Made by a program: the position numbers and the translations under genes
Assembly: GCF_000876655.1 (NCBI RefSeq)
Contig: NZ_JYCN01000010.1
Coordinates: 1 to 35,160, forward strand
DNA length: 35,160 nt
Direction: 5' to 3'
Origin: Arthrobacter sp. SPG23
Lineage (GTDB): Bacteria; Actinomycetota; Actinomycetes; Actinomycetales; Micrococcaceae
Shown here: positions 30,884 through 35,160 of the stretch, piece after piece
Numbering within the stretch: the stretch's first letter is position 1
How the letters are laid out: each line of letters starts with the position of its first letter
The notes under the pieces: generated by a model
What the model was told of the DNA's origin: nothing
Databases searched by the model: none
The model's input: the letters and a program-made list of their open reading frames with translations, nothing else

Positions 30884-32322
30884 GCGGGCCTCACAAAGAT
30901 AATCTGTTCAACGGTGGCTTCCCGGGTGCTGCCGTCCGGGAGCTGCCAGGACAACTGCTGGGTCCGCTCCGGGCTGATTGATGCCCAGTCCGATTCGGTG
31001 GCGAGCTGGTAGTAGGCCACGATCTCGGCCAGTCCCTGGGAGAGCGGGTAGGCCTCGGTGACGTCGCCCAGAGTGGCCTGCTCGGCTCCCGCGAGGACGG
31101 CGTCGATGTTGGACTTGAGCCGTTCCGTGTCCACATGGAACTGGCTAAAGAGGGCGGCGGCGTCCACTTCGGCATCGTTTGCCGCCACCACGACGTCGTC
31201 CACCATGATCCGCCGGCTGGGCTCATACAGGGGACGTTCAAAGGGCAGTGCGACATCCACGGACTGAGCGGCTATGTCCATAAAGACTCCCGGCGGTGCC
31301 TCGGAGCGCGTGGCGAGGGCGCCGGCTTCAATGCTGCGGACCAGCTGCATGATGCGCTTGTTCTCCAGGAACACCTTGTCATCCAGGAGCCGGCGCATTT
31401 GCTGGGACAGCTGCCGGACAGTGGCCTGGGTCTGTTCGACGGCGGGCAGCCAGTCCTGGTGGAGGTTCGCCACTGCGTGGAGGTTATCCAGTTTGGCGAG
31501 GGCATCGATCTGAGTGGCCCGCTGCAGCAAGTCCCGCAGTTCGGTGCGCAGCTGCGGGGACATGAGGTAGTCCCAGAAACCCTGGAAAGTGCGGCCTTGG
31601 AGGGAGCCGCTGATGTCCTGCTGGTTGGCGAAGATCGACTCCAGCAGCTCGCCCTGTGTGCCGTCCCAGGTGGCGATCTGTTCCCGGACCTGACGGTCCA
31701 GTTTCCGGAAGTTTTGTTCGACCTCCCGGAAGTCCGCCAGCAGATCCTTGGCGAGGGCGGTGAGCTGCTGGAAGTGGTCCAGCGCTTCCGGCCCGCTCAT
31801 CACCTTGACGTGGCCGTCGCGGATCCGCTGCATCTCGGCGTCGATCCCGTCACGCTGGCGCTGGAGTTCCGCGAGCCGGACTTCCGGGTCCGTTTCTGAC
31901 TGCTGGACGAGCTGCTTGAGCACGGCGAAGATGCTGGTCAGCCGCGACTGGGTGGCCACGAAGTCACGGCCGCGCAGGCTCTCCACCCACCGGACCACGT
32001 CCTCCGCCGTCGCAGTGAGGTCGTAGCGCGGCTCGTCCTGCCCGGAAACGTAGTACTTCCGCAGCCACGCCCGTTCCGGGGCGGCCCAGTCATCCAGGTA
32101 TTCCGAGGCCTGGCGCGGGAACTTGTCATCGCCGTAGGTTTCACGCAGCCCGAACAGCACATCATCCAGGGTGTCGATCAGGTCCTGGCGGCCAATATCC
32201 CGCTGGTTGGGTTCGGTGAACGCCGCCATAAAAAACGCGATGGCGAGCGGGGCATTCTGTGCGCGGAGCAGAGACCATCCTGCGTGGTTCTCACGCAGTG
32301 CATTGATTGCGTAGTAGTCCAT
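30880..32322 (-). CDS. jetA: Wadjet JetA, MksF-like kleisin (DUF3375)
   Basis: The 480-residue protein is DUF3375. It starts MDYYAINALRENHAGWSLLR, the family's helical N-terminal domain, and runs through a long helical region (ELQRQRDGIDAEMQRIRDGH) to a C-terminal domain (PLSQGLAEIVAYYQL). JetA is the kleisin that bridges the SMC heads in the JetABC complex. It is the first gene of the operon; the ATG at 32322 follows CAGGGGC. The order jetA-jetB-jetC-jetD is that of the type I system. Confidence 0.93.
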   Translation of the reverse strand: MDYYAINALRENHAGWSLLRAQNAPLAIAFFMAAFTEPNQRDIGRQDLIDTLDDVLFGLRETYGDDKFPRQASEYLDDWAAPERAWLRKYYVSGQDEPRYDLTATAEDVVRWVESLRGRDFVATQSRLTSIFAVLKQLVQQSETDPEVRLAELQRQRDGIDAEMQRIRDGHVKVMSGPEALDHFQQLTALAKDLLADFREVEQNFRKLDRQVREQIATWDGTQGELLESIFANQQDISGSLQGRTFQGFWDYLMSPQLRTELRDLLQRATQIDALAKLDNLHAVANLHQDWLPAVEQTQATVRQLSQQMRRLLDDKVFLENKRIMQLVRSIEAGALATRSEAPPGVFMDIAAQSVDVALPFERPLYEPSRRIMVDDVVVAANDAEVDAAALFSQFHVDTERLKSNIDAVLAGAEQATLGDVTEAYPLSQGLAEIVAYYQLATESDWASISPERTQQLSWQLPDGSTREATVEQIIFVRPA

Positions 32323-32639
32323 GGTGCCCCTGCGGTGGTTTTTTACGGCGGCCGGTCGCTAGCCCTAACTTATATGCCACCACAGACATCTTAGGAGGGG
32401 AATGCGAGCCGGCGGATGACGTCTCGGCCTGCTTCGGCCTGGCGGGGAGAAAGAGCGCCTGTTCTGCCGCCGGCAACGGAAGCCGGCTACCGGCGTCGTT
32501 CGTCACCTTTCCGGCTGTCCCGCGCTGCTGAACGGATTCACCGCCGGAATCTGCAACAATACTGGAGGTGTCCGGGCGGCTCAGCGCCCGGCGCTCTTAG
32601 TTTTGCAGCCAGGCTTCGCGGCCGCGGAAGGTGGGACGC
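32323..32639. promoter_or_regulatory. Divergent promoter region of jet operon and ZIP transporter gene
   Basis: This 317-base gap has no gene. On the minus strand an AT-rich CATATAAGTT with TATAAG at 32374-32369 lies about 47 bases before the jetA ATG and is the likely -10; no good -35 is visible. On the plus strand GGAAGGTGGG (32626-32635) is the ribosome-binding site of the transporter gene. Confidence 0.4.
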
Positions 32640-33395
32640 ATGCCGATGTGGGCGCAGGCCATGTTCTGGGGAACCCTGGCAGGCGGCGCGCTGGTGCTGG
32701 GTTCGTGGCTGTCGTGGAAGTGGACCATCCCCGCGAAGCTGGTTTCCTCCATCATGGCCTTCGGCGCCGGCGTGCTCATCTCCGCACTCGCCTTCGAACT
32801 GGTGGACGAAGCAGTGGACGGCGGCGGGTTGTGGCCCACGGCGGCCGGATTCCTTGCCGGGGCCGTGGTGTATGTCAGCGCCAACGCGCTGCTGGCACGC
32901 TCCGGTGCCAAACACCGCAAGCGCTCCAAGGGCCAGCAGCCCTCGGAAAAGGACAGCCCGGGCAGCGGCACGGCCATCGCCGTCGGCGCCCTCCTGGACG
33001 GCATCCCGGAATCCGTGGTCCTGGGCCTGGGACTCATCAGCGCCGGCGCCGTCAGCCCCGCGATGCTCGCCGCCGTCTTCATCTCCAACGTTCCCGAAGG
33101 ACTCTCCAGCACGGCGGGCATGAAAAAGGCCGGCCGCAGCGCAAGGTATGTCTTCGGCGTCTGGGGAGGCATTGCGGTTCTTTGTGGGCTGGCGTCGCTG
33201 CTGGGCTACACAGCGCTGGAGAACGCGCCCGACGAAGCCGTAGCGTTCATCACCGCAGTGGCTGCCGGCGGCATCCTGGCCATGCTGGCGGACACCATGA
33301 TCCCGGAGGCCTTCGAAGAGCACCACAACCTCACCGGACTCGTGGCGTCCGTGGGATTCCTGTCCGCCTTCACGATCCACCACGTGGGCGGGTAG
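32640..33395 (+). CDS. ZIP-family metal transporter
   Basis: The 251-residue membrane protein has about eight hydrophobic segments and the paired metal-pathway motifs of ZIP transporters: GALLDGIPESVVLGLGL in helix 4 and SNVPEGLSS in helix 5. A basic cytoplasmic loop (ARSGAKHRKRSKGQQ) lies between helices 3 and 4. The usual helix-4 histidine is replaced by Asp (DGIPES), so metal preference could differ from zinc. ATG 32640 is chosen for its SD; GTG 32631 and ATG 32646 are less likely. It is divergent from the Wadjet operon, with a large inverted repeat after its stop. Confidence 0.87.
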   Translation: MPMWAQAMFWGTLAGGALVLGSWLSWKWTIPAKLVSSIMAFGAGVLISALAFELVDEAVDGGGLWPTAAGFLAGAVVYVSANALLARSGAKHRKRSKGQQPSEKDSPGSGTAIAVGALLDGIPESVVLGLGLISAGAVSPAMLAAVFISNVPEGLSSTAGMKKAGRSARYVFGVWGGIAVLCGLASLLGYTALENAPDEAVAFITAVAAGGILAMLADTMIPEAFEEHHNLTGLVASVGFLSAFTIHHVGG

Positions 33396-33430
33396 CGCTG
33401 CCGCTTCCGACGCCGGGTGCCGGGTGCAGC

Positions 33431-33473
33431 GGCCGCGGCGGTGACCGGCACGTGCCGGTGATTCGCCGCGGCC
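33431..33473. repeat. Large imperfect inverted repeat between convergent genes
   Basis: GGCCGCGGCG...ACCGGCAC (33431-33451) pairs with GTGCCGGT...CGCCGCGGCC (33452-33473), giving 10- and 8-bp stems around a CACGTG centre with a small internal bulge. It sits between the ends of the ZIP and SDR genes, so it probably helps terminate or stabilise both transcripts. Related pieces (GGCCACCGCT, GTGACCGG) recur up to 33535. Confidence 0.75.
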
Positions 33474-33564
33474 ACCGCTATGGCCGCAGTGACCGGTCGC
33501 AGCGGTGACTGCCACCGGGGCGGCCACCGCTGCTGCGGACGTTACGGCGCTTGGGTGCCTTCGC

Positions 33565-34458
33565 TTACGGCGTGGGGCTGCCGCCGTTGACGTTCAGCGT
33601 TTCGCCCACCACGTAGCTGGACTCGGCCGACGCCAGGAACACATAGGCCGGCGCGAGTTCGGCCGGCTGGCCGGCGCGGCCCAGGGGAGTGTCCTTACCG
33701 AACTCGGGCAGGGCCTCCTTCGGCTGGCCGCTGCTGACCTGGAGCGGGGTCCAGATCGGCCCGGGTGCCACGGCATTGACGCGGATTCCCTTCGGAGCGA
33801 GCTGCTGCGCCAGGCCCTTGGTGAAATTGTTGATGCTTGCCTTCGTGGTGGCGTAATCCACCAGCGTGGGCGACGGGTTGTAGGCCTGGATGGACGTGGT
33901 GTTGATGATGGTGGATCCGGCTGGCAGGTGCGGCACTGCCGCTTTGGTCAGCCAGAACATCGCGTAGACGTTGGTCTTCAGCGTGTGGTCGAACTGCTCA
34001 TCGGTGATCTCCCCGATGTCCTGCTGGGCCACCTGCTTGCCGGCGTTGTTCACCAGGATGTCCAGGCCGCCGAGTTCGCGCACTGCCGTGTCCACTAGCT
34101 CGCGGCACACGGCCGCGTCCTTCAGGTCGCCGGGAGCCTTGACGGCTTTGCGGCCCGCCTTCTCGATCAGGTTTGCGATCCGTTCGGCATCTTCTTCCTC
34201 CTCCGGCAGGTAGGAAAGCACGACGTCGGCACCCTCCCGTGCGAAGGCGATCGCCGTGGCGGCGCCGATCCCGGAATCCGCGCCGGTCACAAGCGCCTTG
34301 CGACCCTCCAGCCTTCCGGTGCCGCGGTAGGTGTCCTCACCCAGGTCTGCCTTCGGTGTCAGCTTCGCGTCCAGGCCGGGCTCGGGCTGGTGCTGTTTGG
34401 GCGGCTCAATGTGCTCGTAGGCCGTCACGGGGTTCTTGAACGTGTACTGGTCGGTCAT
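33565..34458 (-). CDS. Short-chain dehydrogenase/reductase (YghA-like)
   Basis: The 297-residue SDR has an N-terminal extension of about 50 residues ([14 protein letters not shown]). The cofactor motif TGADSGIG is at 58-65, NNAG at 137-140, and the catalytic Ser189, Tyr202 and Lys206 (YATTK) follow. The extension and the [14 protein letters not shown] segment are typical of the YghA/general-stress SDR group, which uses NAD(P)H on aldehydes or sugars. A strong GGAGGAG ribosome-binding site precedes the ATG. A TAAGCATGCTTA palindrome lies about 75 bases upstream. Confidence 0.92.
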   Translation of the reverse strand: MTDQYTFKNPVTAYEHIEPPKQHQPEPGLDAKLTPKADLGEDTYRGTGRLEGRKALVTGADSGIGAATAIAFAREGADVVLSYLPEEEEDAERIANLIEKAGRKAVKAPGDLKDAAVCRELVDTAVRELGGLDILVNNAGKQVAQQDIGEITDEQFDHTLKTNVYAMFWLTKAAVPHLPAGSTIINTTSIQAYNPSPTLVDYATTKASINNFTKGLAQQLAPKGIRVNAVAPGPIWTPLQVSSGQPKEALPEFGKDTPLGRAGQPAELAPAYVFLASAESSYVVGETLNVNGGSPTP

Positions 34459-34530
34459 GGTGCTCCTCCGGAAGGGTTGCTCTCAACACGGACAGTCGGT
34501 CGGTGCCGGATGGCCGGCCCCGACGCATGC

Positions 34531-34542
34531 TAAGCATGCTTA
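34531..34542. promoter_or_regulatory. Palindrome TAAGCATGCTTA upstream of the SDR gene
   Basis: A perfect 12-bp palindrome is preceded by another GCATGC (34525-34530), giving GCATGC-TAA-GCATGC. It lies about 73-84 bases before the SDR ATG. Its size and position suit a dimeric repressor or activator; the regulator is unknown. Confidence 0.6.
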
Positions 34543-34727
34543 CCAATTCACCCTAACGAGGGTGTGTGAGAGTCGCAACGAGGGCGGGCTGCCGGGCAGG
34601 TGGGGTTGGCGCGTTCCGCTGCGGCGTGTGGCACGTGGTGCGCCGGCGAGACTGCCGGTGTGATGGGCTCCACAAAAACGTGCGACGGCGGAATGCTGGC
34701 TTGCGGGGGACCCGTAGCTCCCGCAGC

Positions 34728-34748
34728 CCCCGCCGTTGCGGGGTTTTT
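34728..34748 (+). terminator. Candidate terminator upstream of rRNA promoters
   Basis: A 6-bp stem CCCCGC / GCGGGG with a CGTT loop is followed by TTTTT. It lies on the plus strand just before rRNA promoter P1 and would insulate the rRNA operon from read-through. I see no gene in 34559-34727. Confidence 0.6.
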
Positions 34749-34777
34749 CGGTGTGTTCTGTGTGTTTGGGGGTGGAT

Positions 34778-34806
34778 TTGTGTGGGGTGCTGTGGGCGTG
34801 TAAAGT
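34778..34806 (+). promoter_or_regulatory. rRNA operon promoter P1
   Basis: TTGTGT (34778-34783), 17 bases, TAAAGT (34801-34806) is a good sigma-A promoter upstream of the rRNA leader. It is the first of two tandem promoters, as is common for rRNA operons. Confidence 0.65.
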
Positions 34807-34945
34807 AATTCGAGTCGCCGCCGCTGATGCGGAAAGATAGCGACCGACCCCCTTTCTGAATGGCCTGAAAAACGGCGCTGTTATGGCGTGCGGAAACCGG
34901 GCGGGGACCCTTCCTGTGGTGCTTGTGGATGGCGGAAACGCCGGT

Positions 34946-34974
34946 TTGCAAAGCGGTCCGGGATCGGGTAAGTT
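34946..34974 (+). promoter_or_regulatory. rRNA operon promoter P2
   Basis: TTGCAA (34946-34951), 17 bases, TAAGTT (34969-34974) is a second good promoter about 168 bases downstream of P1, immediately before the conserved leader. Confidence 0.65.
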
Positions 34975-34983
34975 AGAAAAGTT

Positions 34984-35160
34984 GCTCCGGAGCGATCCAC
35001 GGCTGAGATGTTGTGGTGGTGCCGGGTGTGTCTGTTGTTTGAGAACTCAATAGTGTGCCAAGTTTGTTGATACCAATTTATTTTATGGATTGGTTGAATT
35101 GACTGGATCCGCCACCCCGTGGTGTGGTCTGGTTTTTACAGCTGGTTTCAAATTTTGTGC
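34984..35160 (+). ncRNA. rRNA operon leader (pre-16S)
   Basis: The transcript leader begins with the palindrome GCTCCGGAGC (34984-34993). At 35033-35060 it contains the actinobacterial boxA-region motif TTGTTTGAGAACTCAATAG with TGTGCC following. This motif directs antitermination and processing and lies upstream of 16S rRNA in related genomes. The AT-rich remainder is typical of the spacer before the RNase III stem. The 16S gene itself should begin beyond position 35160. Confidence 0.8.

Noticed and set aside
34559..34803. Short plus-strand frames before the rRNA promoters (for example one starting at 34663)
   Set aside because: The Gly/Val/Phe-rich translations run through a terminator-like hairpin and the P1 promoter and have no SD; this is regulatory DNA.

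Overview
The window is high-GC DNA from an actinobacterium, most likely an Arthrobacter/Pseudarthrobacter-type member of the Micrococcaceae. This rests on the codon bias, the mix of GTG/TTG starts, and an rRNA-operon leader at the right end with the actinobacterial TTTGAGAACTCAATAGTG element. The genus is an inference. No 16S sequence lies inside the window, but its leader does.

Left part (1-6263): an accessory, visibly lower-GC region bounded by debris. At 1-682 lie 11 perfect copies of a heptamer, a DUF262 (GmrSD-type) fragment and a frameshifted methyltransferase fragment. Next comes a tightly packed minus-strand operon, 4627 to 683. It encodes a Ycf46-like AAA+ ATPase, a DUF1257 (Ycf35-like) protein, a DUF2997 protein, a membrane protein with a C-terminal helix-hairpin-helix domain, and a radical-SAM/4Fe-4S protein. 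This is the best candidate here for a functionally undescribed system. It is followed by a PH-domain protein and a second graveyard at 5836-6763: a membrane-protein tail, a VOC/PhnB head, an IS transposase tail and the C-terminal half of an alpha/beta hydrolase.

Middle part (6815-25374): mostly ordinary chromosome. It holds a hemerythrin-domain protein and a GerMN lipoprotein separated by a DosR-box-like palindrome, a secreted subtilase, a secreted lipase, an alpha/beta hydrolase, an FHA-domain membrane protein, and CspA with a long structured leader. After these come a BTAD/TPR regulator, small proteins, a Tat-exported PhoD phosphatase, a broken Gfo/Idh oxidoreductase, a methyltransferase, a small secreted protein, a LacI regulator with its own operator plus an aldo/keto reductase, two uncharacterised proteins, and a flavin monooxygenase.

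Right part (25562-35160): a complete type I Wadjet anti-plasmid operon, jetA-jetB-jetC-jetD, on the minus strand with every junction overlapping. Beyond it are a ZIP-type metal transporter, a short-chain dehydrogenase and the promoter/leader region of an rRNA operon whose 16S gene should start just past the right edge.
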